A DNA stretch of 34,307 nt from an uncultured Eubacteriaceae bacterium. GTDB taxonomy: Bacteria; Bacillota; Clostridia; Lachnospirales; CAG-274. The stretch spans positions 1 through 34,307 of the forward strand of contig CAMTZM010000026.1 of NCBI GenBank assembly GCA_947086655.1, read 5' to 3'. The notes beneath the pieces were generated by a model. That model was not told where the DNA came from. It ran no database searches and saw only the letters and a program-made list of their open reading frames with translations. Made by a program: the position numbers and the translations under genes. Position 1 is the stretch's first letter; each line of letters starts with the position of its first letter. This document shows positions 8,145 through 16,045 of this stretch, in pieces.

Positions 8145-9841
8145 AAGCAAGTTTACGTAACAGTTATCTGTTGCTATTATTTATAATATTTTCATTTATT
8201 TTAAATGAAACTGTCATTATAGGAAATGATTTTATCGCTAAAGCCACAGACATGATGCTTTCTGGTCAAAAAATATATTTTTCTGATTTTATAAAACCAT
8301 TACTTTGTATGATTGTATTAGGAACAATATGTGCATATTTAAAAAGTATTTTTGGAAAGTATTATAGTTCAATAGTACAAAGAGACGTGCGTATATCACT
8401 TGGAAAACATTTACTAAAACTTCCCTTTTCTTATTTTGATGAGAAAGGAACAGGAAGTATTATTACAAGACTAATATTTGATATAGAGGAGCTGGGAAGA
8501 TTTTTATCTGAAATTCTTCCGGGTTTTCTTATAAACATTATTACAGTAATGACAGCTACTGTATATTTAATACAAATGGACGCAATGCTTATTATTGTAC
8601 TGTTTGCAAGTTATCCAATTATGCTAATTGTGGCTGACAGATTATCAAAAAAATTGGCTGAACTTACAAAAAAAATACGTACTCATATGGATAAACGTAC
8701 AGAAAAGGCTTATGATGCCATTCAAGGTATTATAGTTGGCAGAAGCTACAATCTTTATGAAATACATAAACAAAAAATTTATACTATTATTGATAATATG
8801 GTAAATCAGGCATGTAAAAGTACACGAATATCATCGCTTGGCTTTGTTTTAAAAAATATAATTACTACAATCCCAGTAATATTCTGCTACCTTTTTGCAC
8901 TTTATGAAATAAAACAAGGCAGAATTACGGTAGGAGAAATGCTTGCTTTTACAGTTATACTTAATAGAATTTTATATCCGATTGGAGATATTATTTTTTG
9001 TGCAAATGATATTCGAGAAGTTGGTGTTTCTCTTAAAAGAATACAGGAAATATATAATAAAAAGGAAGAAAGAAAAGGCGGAAGTATACATAATAAACTT
9101 GAAAGTAATGAGATTATTCCTGCAATAGAGTGGGAAAATATTGATTTTTGCTATGAAAGCAGTAAAAATCATCATATTATAAATGGAATGAGTTTTTCTA
9201 TTGAGACAGGTGAGCAAACAGCATTTGTAGGAGGTTCGGGAGAAGGAAAAACTACTATTTTTAAACTTCTTTGCGGCTTTTATGAGAAAAATAACGGTAA
9301 ATACGCACTTTTTGGACATCCTTTTGAAGAATGGAATTTGGAAACGGCAAGAAACTGTTTTTCAGTTGTTTCTCAAAATGTATTTTTATTTCCTGAAACG
9401 ATATGGCAAAATATAGCTTGTGGAAAAGAAAATGCAACAAATGAAGAAATTATAGAAGCGTGTAAAAACGCAAATATTCATAATTTTATTATGTCACTTC
9501 CAAAAGGCTATGAAACTATTGTTGGTGAGCGTGGCGTGTTACTTTCTGGAGGACAAAGGCAAAGAATTTCAATTGCAAGGGCTTTTTTAAAAGATGCTCC
9601 AATACTTCTTTTAGATGAACCAACTTCATCGGTAGATATTGAGGCAGAGCAGAAAATACAAGAAGCTATTGAACGAATAACAGCCGGAAGAACAGTAATT
9701 GTTATAGCTCATAGACTTTCTACAGTAAAAAACGCAAAAAAAATTTATGTTGTTAGCGGCGGAAAAATAGTAGAGACAGGAAATCATAAAGAGCTTTTGG
9801 ATAAAAACGGAATTTATGCTCAAATGTATGCGAAAGGATAA
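8138..9841 (+). CDS. ABC exporter half-transporter, subunit 1
   Basis: This 567-residue type IV exporter half-transporter has an N-terminal six-helix membrane domain (about 1-305), then a nucleotide-binding domain. Walker A GGSGEGKTT begins at residue 365; Q-loop SQNVFLFP, signature LSGGQRQR, Walker B ILLLDEPTS and H-loop AHRLS follow. All are intact. ATG 8138 is chosen over the upstream in-frame ATG at 8117, because GGAGGG at 8123-8128 is correctly spaced; the start then overlaps the XRE-PurM stop (ATGGTAA), indicating translational coupling. It probably pairs with the next gene as a heterodimer. The substrate (drug, peptide or nucleotide-like compound) cannot be told. Confidence 0.92.
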   Translation: MVKASLRNSYLLLLFIIFSFILNETVIIGNDFIAKATDMMLSGQKIYFSDFIKPLLCMIVLGTICAYLKSIFGKYYSSIVQRDVRISLGKHLLKLPFSYFDEKGTGSIITRLIFDIEELGRFLSEILPGFLINIITVMTATVYLIQMDAMLIIVLFASYPIMLIVADRLSKKLAELTKKIRTHMDKRTEKAYDAIQGIIVGRSYNLYEIHKQKIYTIIDNMVNQACKSTRISSLGFVLKNIITTIPVIFCYLFALYEIKQGRITVGEMLAFTVILNRILYPIGDIIFCANDIREVGVSLKRIQEIYNKKEERKGGSIHNKLESNEIIPAIEWENIDFCYESSKNHHIINGMSFSIETGEQTAFVGGSGEGKTTIFKLLCGFYEKNNGKYALFGHPFEEWNLETARNCFSVVSQNVFLFPETIWQNIACGKENATNEEIIEACKNANIHNFIMSLPKGYETIVGERGVLLSGGQRQRISIARAFLKDAPILLLDEPTSSVDIEAEQKIQEAIERITAGRTVIVIAHRLSTVKNAKKIYVVSGGKIVETGNHKELLDKNGIYAQMYAKG

Positions 9842-9854
9842 GGAGTTGTAAAAA

Positions 9855-11516
9855 ATGGTTAGAACTTTTTTTCGTTTTATGAAAATAATGGGTAACAGGC
9901 TGCCTATATATTTAAGTGCTATTTTAATTTCTACCGTAGGTGATGTTGGAAGAAAAATAGCAAATTCATATCTGATTAAAAATATCGTTACAGCGGCTCA
10001 AACTAATAATACAAATAATATTCTTTGGGTCGTGTTTGGAAATTTTGCCGTATTTGTGTTTGGCTTGTTTTTATGGCGTTTTGGTATTATACGTTATAAT
10101 ATAGAAGGCAGAATTGGCGTTGGAAAGGTTGAAAAGCTTGTGTTTTCAAAAGCTATGCGTCTGCCTATGTCATATTATGAAAAAAATCATAGCAGTGATT
10201 TTATGTCAAGGCTTATTTTTGACACGCAAAAGGCTTCTGACATTTATACTTCAAGACTTCGCAGATTTCTTTCAGCAGTAATCTCCACTGTTATATACCT
10301 TATTCCAATGCTTTACTTTAGTTATGAACTTACATTTTGTATAATAGCTATAAGCTTAATAGCTTTTGTTATAAATGGCTTTTTTGCAAATCCTATGAAG
10401 AAGGTACACAAACGTCTTTCTAATAAAAACCGAAAAATGCTTGAAAAACTAATAAGTATTTTATCAGGTATGGAACTGATAAAAATTTTTCCGATTGGCT
10501 CGAAACTGTCAAAAGAATATGAAACCGCTGGAAAGGAATATTTTCATATTCAAAAAAGTGCAAATCAAATGACATCATGGCTTGAGTGTATAAATTGTAT
10601 GTTTGACTTAATAGGGGCTTTAGCGTTTTTAGGACTTGGCATATGGTTTGTATCATTGGAAAGAATAAGTCTTGGAGAACTAACAGGTCTTTTTGCACTA
10701 TATGGCTCGTTTAGAAGTGTTTTTTCTGAAATAGGTTTGTATTTTCCTCAAATAATAGATTGTATTGCTAATGTTGAGAAAATTTTTGAATTTCTTGATA
10801 TGGAAGAAGAACCGATACAATGGGAATTTAAAACTTATAATGACAATGACAAAACAGCAGTTGAAAGCAATGATATTATGTCTTTGCAGAATATAAGTTT
10901 TGCATATAATGAAGATAAAAATGTTTTAGATAATTTTTCAATGAATATTAAAAAAGGAAGTTTTGTAGCTATTGTCGGTGAATCCGGCTGTGGAAAAAGT
11001 ACGCTTGCAAAACTTCTGATAGGATTTTATCCATTAAAAAAAGGCGATATCTTAATAGAAGGCAAAAAATATTCAAAACTTACTCTAAAGGAAATAAGAG
11101 AGAAAATTTCTTATGTTCCGCAAGAACCTTATCTTTACGAAACTACAATTGCTGAAAATATATCATATGGAAGATATGGTGCAAATCAAGACGAAATAAT
11201 AAATGCTGCAAAAGCTGCAAATGCCCATGATTTTATTACAAAATTGCCGGATGGGTATAATACGGTTCTGGGTGAGCGCGGGAATACTCTGTCAGGCGGT
11301 GAAAGACAACGTATAGCAATCGCCCGTGCAATTATAAGAAATACACCTATTATTATACTTGATGAAGCTACTTCTGCACTTGATAACGAATCCGAATCTC
11401 TTGTACAAGAGGCAATAAAAGCATTAAAAGGTGAACGTACTATACTTATGATAGCTCACAGACCAAGCAGTATTATATCGGCAGATACAGTAATTCGAAT
11501 AGATAACATAGAGTAA
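9855..11516 (+). CDS. ABC exporter half-transporter, subunit 2
   Basis: This 553-residue exporter half-transporter has a membrane domain in residues about 15-320 and a nucleotide-binding domain with Walker A GESGCGKST starting near 375, Q-loop PQEPYLYE, signature LSGGERQR, Walker B IIILDEATSA and H-loop AHRPSS. Both partners keep the catalytic glutamate, so neither site is clearly degenerate. It begins 13 nt after subunit 1 with AAGGAG ahead, so it is the third gene of the XRE-PurM operon. It likely forms a heterodimer with subunit 1 in the cytoplasmic membrane. No terminator with a U-run was seen in the gap to the convergent P-loop gene. Confidence 0.92.
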   Translation: MVRTFFRFMKIMGNRLPIYLSAILISTVGDVGRKIANSYLIKNIVTAAQTNNTNNILWVVFGNFAVFVFGLFLWRFGIIRYNIEGRIGVGKVEKLVFSKAMRLPMSYYEKNHSSDFMSRLIFDTQKASDIYTSRLRRFLSAVISTVIYLIPMLYFSYELTFCIIAISLIAFVINGFFANPMKKVHKRLSNKNRKMLEKLISILSGMELIKIFPIGSKLSKEYETAGKEYFHIQKSANQMTSWLECINCMFDLIGALAFLGLGIWFVSLERISLGELTGLFALYGSFRSVFSEIGLYFPQIIDCIANVEKIFEFLDMEEEPIQWEFKTYNDNDKTAVESNDIMSLQNISFAYNEDKNVLDNFSMNIKKGSFVAIVGESGCGKSTLAKLLIGFYPLKKGDILIEGKKYSKLTLKEIREKISYVPQEPYLYETTIAENISYGRYGANQDEIINAAKAANAHDFITKLPDGYNTVLGERGNTLSGGERQRIAIARAIIRNTPIIILDEATSALDNESESLVQEAIKALKGERTILMIAHRPSSIISADTVIRIDNIE

Positions 11517-11611
11517 AAACAGACTAAAAATATTAAAGAAAATAGTATAACAAAAATGAATTTATAAAGGGATATAAAAGTAAAAATTGCATCTATTAGT
11601 TTGCAGCAACA

Positions 11612-12115
11612 TTATAAAAGAGTTTTAATAATTTGTTGTAAATAATCATCTGCATTTTTTCTTGATTTAAAAATAATGATATTTTTACTTTTATAATCTC
11701 CCTTTATTAATTTATATATTGATGGCAACTGTTTTTTTGGAAAATCAATAATAAATTGCTTGAAGTCTTCGTCTAATGAAGATTCAATCCATGGCAAATC
11801 TTCACGTCTTTTTCCAATACGAGATTGAGCGCCTAAAAGACATACTTCTACTGGATAATCCATCAAAAAAACTGTATCACATTCTTTTAAACGAGTTTCA
11901 AGTGTACGCTTATAATTTCCATCAATAATCCATCTATCTTTTTTTAATATCTTATTTAACTGAATGTCAAATTCTTCTTTAGAGATGTTTGTTTTATCTG
12001 GTTTGTGCCATATCATATCTAAATAATATAATGGAAGTTTTGTAATATTGCTTAGTTTTCTTGCAAATGTGCTTTTCCCAGAACCTGGACTTCCAATAAT
12101 ATTTATTTTCAACAT
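11612..12115 (-). CDS. P-loop nucleotide kinase-like protein (FlaR/AdK-like)
   Basis: This 167-residue P-loop NTPase has Walker A GSPGSGKST at 8-16 and the pattern LYYLDMIWHKPD followed by DRWIIDGNYKRTLETRL. That pattern is typical of the small adenylate-kinase-like family often named topology modulation protein or FlaR. R/K-rich SRIGKRREDLPW resembles a lid. The start has GGAGGT 5-10 nt upstream. Physiological substrate is not known for this family. It is convergent with the ABC operon and divergent from the alcohol dehydrogenase, so it appears monocistronic. Confidence 0.82.
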   Translation of the reverse strand: MLKINIIGSPGSGKSTFARKLSNITKLPLYYLDMIWHKPDKTNISKEEFDIQLNKILKKDRWIIDGNYKRTLETRLKECDTVFLMDYPVEVCLLGAQSRIGKRREDLPWIESSLDEDFKQFIIDFPKKQLPSIYKLIKGDYKSKNIIIFKSRKNADDYLQQIIKTLL

Positions 12116-12391
12116 AATTTACCTCCATAGTTTCTAATTTTTTATAAATTCAGTTTGATATATTGTATTTATTTTAATTATTTTTGCTGCCGCTCTTGTT
12201 TAAACACGTAATATTTTTACACTCCTTACATTTATTTTACATATTTTTATTTTATCATAAAATCTATATTTGGAATACCCATAATTATATAAATAAAAAT
12301 GACTTGTGATATAAAAAACATAAAGATATTATTGATAAATAAATTAAATAATTATATAATATAAAAAGAAATTTATATAGAATGTTTGTTT
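12116..12391. other. AT-rich divergent spacer
   Basis: This is the spacer between the P-loop kinase-like gene and the alcohol dehydrogenase promoter. No coding remnant or clear inverted repeat was recognised. Confidence 0.5.
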
Positions 12392-12419
12392 TTTAGAGAT
12401 GTATTTGATTTGATATAAT
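12392..12419 (+). promoter_or_regulatory. Extended -10 promoter of the alcohol dehydrogenase gene
   Basis: TGATATAAT at 12411-12419 is an extended -10 box (TGnTATAAT). A weak -35 (TTTAGA, 12392-12397) lies 16 bp upstream. The start codon is at 12465, giving a leader of about 40 nt. Confidence 0.5.
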
Positions 12420-12464
12420 TTAATTACCATAAAATTATAAATATAGATAATAGGAGGCAATCTT

Positions 12465-13631
12465 ATGTTAGGAGATTTTAGTTATAGCAATCCCACAAGA
12501 CTTTATTTTGGTGAAAACTCTTTAGATTTTCTAAGTGGTGAACTTTCAAGGTTTGGAAATAAAATAATGCTTGTTTATGGAAACGGTTCTATAAAAAAAT
12601 CAGGTCTTTATGATAACGTATTGAAAATACTTAAAAGCAACGGTAAAGAAGTTTTTGAGGATTCAGGGGTTATGCCGAATCCAACTGTTGAAAAGCTTTA
12701 TGAGGGTTGTAAAATAGCAAAAGAAAATAATGTAGACCTTATTCTTGCAGTAGGTGGCGGTTCGGTATGTGATTATTCAAAAGCCGTATCTGTTTCAGCT
12801 TGGTGTGAGGAAGACCCATGGAATAAATATTATTTAAAAATGGAAGAGCCTAATAATAAGATTATTCCTGTTGGCTGTATTTTAACTATGGTTGGAACAG
12901 GTTCTGAGATGAACGGTGGTTCTGTTATAACAAATCATGAAACAAAACTTAAAATAGGACATGTATTTGGAGATAATGTTTTTCCTAAATTTTCAATACT
13001 TAATCCTATTTTGACTTATACTTTGCCAAAATATCAAATGATAGCAGGATTTTTTGATATTATGTCTCATATTCTTGAACAATATTTTTCGGATTTTGAC
13101 GATAATACATCAGATTATATTATGGAAGGGCTTTTAAAATCGCTTATTCATAGTTCTCAAATAGCTGTAAATGAGCCTGAAAACTATGAAGCCCGCAGCA
13201 ATATTATGTGGATAGCTACATGGGCGCTTAATACACTTGTAGCAAAAGGGAAATCAACAGATTGGATGGTTCATATGATAGGACAATCCATAGGCGCATA
13301 TACAGATGCTACTCATGGTATGACACTTTCTGCTGTTTCACCGGCATATTACAGATATATTATGCCTTATGGTATTGAAAAATTCAAAAGATATGCTGTA
13401 AATGTATGGAATGTAAAAACAGATGGAAAGACCGATAAAGAAATTGCCGAAGATGGAATTAGAAGTATGGAAGGCTGGATGAGAAAAATAGGTCTTGTTA
13501 TGAATATTAGAGAACTTGGAGTTACTGATGATATGCTTGATGGTATTGCCAAAGGCTCATTTATTAAAACAGGTGGTTATAAAACATTAAACCATGACGA
13601 AATAGTTGATATTCTTAAAGCAAGTATGTAA
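12465..13631 (+). CDS. Iron-containing alcohol dehydrogenase (YqhD/BdhA type)
   Basis: This 388-residue group III metal-dependent alcohol dehydrogenase reduces aldehydes such as butyraldehyde with NAD(P)H, or the reverse. The start MLGDFSYSNPTRLYFG is typical of the YqhD/BdhA/YugJ branch. The nucleotide loop GGGS is at 97-100, followed by VCDYSKAV. Metal ligands are visible as D198 and H202 (FFDIMSHILEQYF), H270 (HMIGQ) and H284 (DATHGM). Length is normal. GGAGGC precedes the ATG. It stands alone with its own promoter and a terminator at 13726. Preference for NADPH is known for this branch, not read here. Confidence 0.92.
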   Translation: MLGDFSYSNPTRLYFGENSLDFLSGELSRFGNKIMLVYGNGSIKKSGLYDNVLKILKSNGKEVFEDSGVMPNPTVEKLYEGCKIAKENNVDLILAVGGGSVCDYSKAVSVSAWCEEDPWNKYYLKMEEPNNKIIPVGCILTMVGTGSEMNGGSVITNHETKLKIGHVFGDNVFPKFSILNPILTYTLPKYQMIAGFFDIMSHILEQYFSDFDDNTSDYIMEGLLKSLIHSSQIAVNEPENYEARSNIMWIATWALNTLVAKGKSTDWMVHMIGQSIGAYTDATHGMTLSAVSPAYYRYIMPYGIEKFKRYAVNVWNVKTDGKTDKEIAEDGIRSMEGWMRKIGLVMNIRELGVTDDMLDGIAKGSFIKTGGYKTLNHDEIVDILKASM

Positions 13632-13634
13632 TAT

Positions 13635-13675
13635 AGTATTATATAATACTGATAATATTAATTTTCATTAATATT
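13635..13675. repeat. Two tandem perfect palindromes after the ADH stop
   Basis: AGTATTATATAATACT at 13635-13650 is a 16-bp perfect palindrome starting 4 nt after the stop codon. AATATTAAT at 13654-13662 pairs with ATTAATATT at 13667-13675 around a 4-nt loop. They could be RNA 3'-end structures or protein sites. Confidence 0.5.
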
Positions 13676-13725
13676 TTAAAATGTGTTCAATATAAAGCTT
13701 AACAGGACTGTCGCATTAAGTCAAA

Positions 13726-13760
13726 AAAAGACTCATTCCACTAAAGGTTTGAGTCTTTTA
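13726..13760 (+). terminator. Rho-independent terminator after the ADH gene
   Basis: AAAAGACTCA at 13726-13735 pairs perfectly with TGAGTCTTTT at 13750-13759, with T-rich sequence after it. The A-run on the other side means it may work in both directions. Confidence 0.85.
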
Positions 13761-13911
13761 TATTTTTACAGTACAATTAGTTTGTAAAAACTTCGTTTTT
13801 ATTATATTTATAATTTAAAAAATTTTTAAAATATATTGCAAATAATTATAAATTAAATTATAATAAAAAATGACTAATAGTCATATTATTTTAAAAAAGG
13901 AGTTAATCATA

Positions 13912-16008
13912 ATGGGTTTTCATAAAATATCAAATATAATAATTAAACAAAATAAAAAAATAGAAAAAATCTTTGCTGTTATTTTTATAATCTGTATTTT
14001 ATGTATGCCTTTTGTAGGTGTAAATTATGATTTAAGTAAATATCTTCCCGATTATGCTCCTTCAAAACAGGGAATAGATATAATGGAAGATGAGTTTGGC
14101 TATCCTGGTACAGCAAGAATAATGATTGAAGATGTTTCAATTTATGAAGCAAAGTTATATAAAGATATGATTAATAATGTTGATGGAGTAGATATGGTTA
14201 TGTGGCTTGATACTGCTGTTGATGTGTATCAGTCAAACACGTTTATAAATTATGACGATATAAACGATTATTTTAAGAATAATTGTGCTGTTATGGATGT
14301 AACTTTTGATGAAGGAGATTCATCTAAAAAAACGCATGAGTCCATAGATAAAATTGAAAAAATTATTGGAGAAAAAGGATATCTTACAGGGTCAGCAGTA
14401 CAGAATAAATCGTTAAGCGAAACTCTTACAAGAGAAATAGCCATAGCAATGATATTAGGTGTAATAATGATTGCTATAATACTTTGTCTTACGACAACAT
14501 CATGGATTGAACCTGTATTATTTTTACTTGTAATGGGAATTGCTATTGTAATAAATATGGGAACAAATATATTTTTAGGTACAATATCTTTTCTTACATT
14601 TAGTGTTGCAGCAATTTTACAATTAGCAATAGCTATGGATTATTCAATTTTTCTTCTTCATTCTTTTACTCATGAAAAAGAAAAAGGGATTTCACAAGAA
14701 GAAGCTCTCTCAAAGGCAATACAAAAATCTGTTGTTTCAATATTATCAAGCGGAGCAACTACCATAGTTGGTTTTATTGTACTTGTTTTAATGGATTTTT
14801 CAATAGGACACGATATGGGTATTGTTTTAGCTAAAGGTATAATAATAAGCCTTTTAACAGTCTTAATATTAATGCCAGCGTTAATACTTCGTTTCAGTGC
14901 TAAAATTGATAAGACTGCTCATCGTTCATTTATGCCAAATTTTAAAATGCTTGGAAAGGCAATATTTAAAATAAGATATTTTACGATAGCATTATGTATT
15001 ATACTTGTTATTCCGGCTTATACTGCTCAGTCTATGAGTTCGTTTTTATATGGAAATGATGCTTTAGGTTCAAGTCCGGGAACAAAATTATATGATGATG
15101 AACAGAAAATAAATAAAATGTTTGGAAAAAGTAATTTGATAATAGCATTTGTTCCAAATACTTCTAATGTAACTGAAAAACAAATGTCAGATGAATTAGA
15201 TGATTTATATTATACAAAATCTGTAATGGGGCTTGCGTCTGCGCTTCCAGATGGCGTTCCCGAGAAAATAATACCAAAAAGCATAACAAAACAGCTTCAT
15301 ACCAAAAATTATGCAAGAATACTTATATATATACGTTCTTCAAATGAAAGTGACTTTGCCTTTGAATGTTCAGAAGAAATAACAAACATAGTAAAAAAGT
15401 ATTATCCAAATAATTCATACATAGTAGGTGTTACTCCATCAACTATTGACATAAAAGAAATAATAACAAAAGATTATAATTTTGTTAATATACTTTCACT
15501 TATAGGTGTAGCTATAATATTAGTTATAACATTTAAGTCACCGGCTATACCAATAGTTGTTATAATACCGATAGAAGCTGCAATTTTTATAAATATGGCT
15601 ATACCATATTTAACAGATGAAAAAATGATATATATGGGATATATAATTGTAAGCTGTCTTCAGCTTGGAGCAACCATAGATTACTCAATTTTAATTACTA
15701 ATAATTATATAAGCGCAAGGAAAAAACTTGAAAAAAAGGAGGCCGCCATAGATGCTATAAGCGCTGGCGCATTGTCTGTATTGACTTCAGGTTCTATATT
15801 GACTATTGTAGGTTACGGTTTGTTTTTTACATCCTCTGTATCAGCCATAGCAAGTATTGGACGTCTTGTTGGAAGAGGTGCATTATTTAGTACGATTCTT
15901 GTATTAGGACTTCTTCCAGTGCTTTTATCTATATTTGACAGATTAATAATAAAAAAAGAGCGTAAACATAAAAAGTTTTTAATTCGCAAAGAATCATTGT
16001 CAAAATAA
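13912..16008 (+). CDS. MMPL/RND family exporter (HAE3-like)
   Basis: This 698-residue RND-superfamily membrane protein consists of two repeated halves. TM1 is at about 20-40, then an extracytoplasmic loop, then five helices. The second half begins with TM7 (RYFTIALCIILVIPAY), a second loop, and five helices. The proton-relay type motif MDYSIFLLHS occurs at D243 and again as IDYSILITNN at D590. ATG 13912 is preferred to 13870, because AAAGGAG lies at 13896-13902. It is a single-gene RND, as in MMPL/YdfJ-type lipid or amphiphile exporters of Gram-positives. It is followed by a secreted coiled-coil protein (37-nt gap), its likely envelope partner. Substrate unknown. Confidence 0.88.
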   Translation: MGFHKISNIIIKQNKKIEKIFAVIFIICILCMPFVGVNYDLSKYLPDYAPSKQGIDIMEDEFGYPGTARIMIEDVSIYEAKLYKDMINNVDGVDMVMWLDTAVDVYQSNTFINYDDINDYFKNNCAVMDVTFDEGDSSKKTHESIDKIEKIIGEKGYLTGSAVQNKSLSETLTREIAIAMILGVIMIAIILCLTTTSWIEPVLFLLVMGIAIVINMGTNIFLGTISFLTFSVAAILQLAIAMDYSIFLLHSFTHEKEKGISQEEALSKAIQKSVVSILSSGATTIVGFIVLVLMDFSIGHDMGIVLAKGIIISLLTVLILMPALILRFSAKIDKTAHRSFMPNFKMLGKAIFKIRYFTIALCIILVIPAYTAQSMSSFLYGNDALGSSPGTKLYDDEQKINKMFGKSNLIIAFVPNTSNVTEKQMSDELDDLYYTKSVMGLASALPDGVPEKIIPKSITKQLHTKNYARILIYIRSSNESDFAFECSEEITNIVKKYYPNNSYIVGVTPSTIDIKEIITKDYNFVNILSLIGVAIILVITFKSPAIPIVVIIPIEAAIFINMAIPYLTDEKMIYMGYIIVSCLQLGATIDYSILITNNYISARKKLEKKEAAIDAISAGALSVLTSGSILTIVGYGLFFTSSVSAIASIGRLVGRGALFSTILVLGLLPVLLSIFDRLIIKKERKHKKFLIRKESLSK

Positions 16009-16045
16009 ATAATTTTAATTAAAGCTGATTTGGAGGAATCATATT

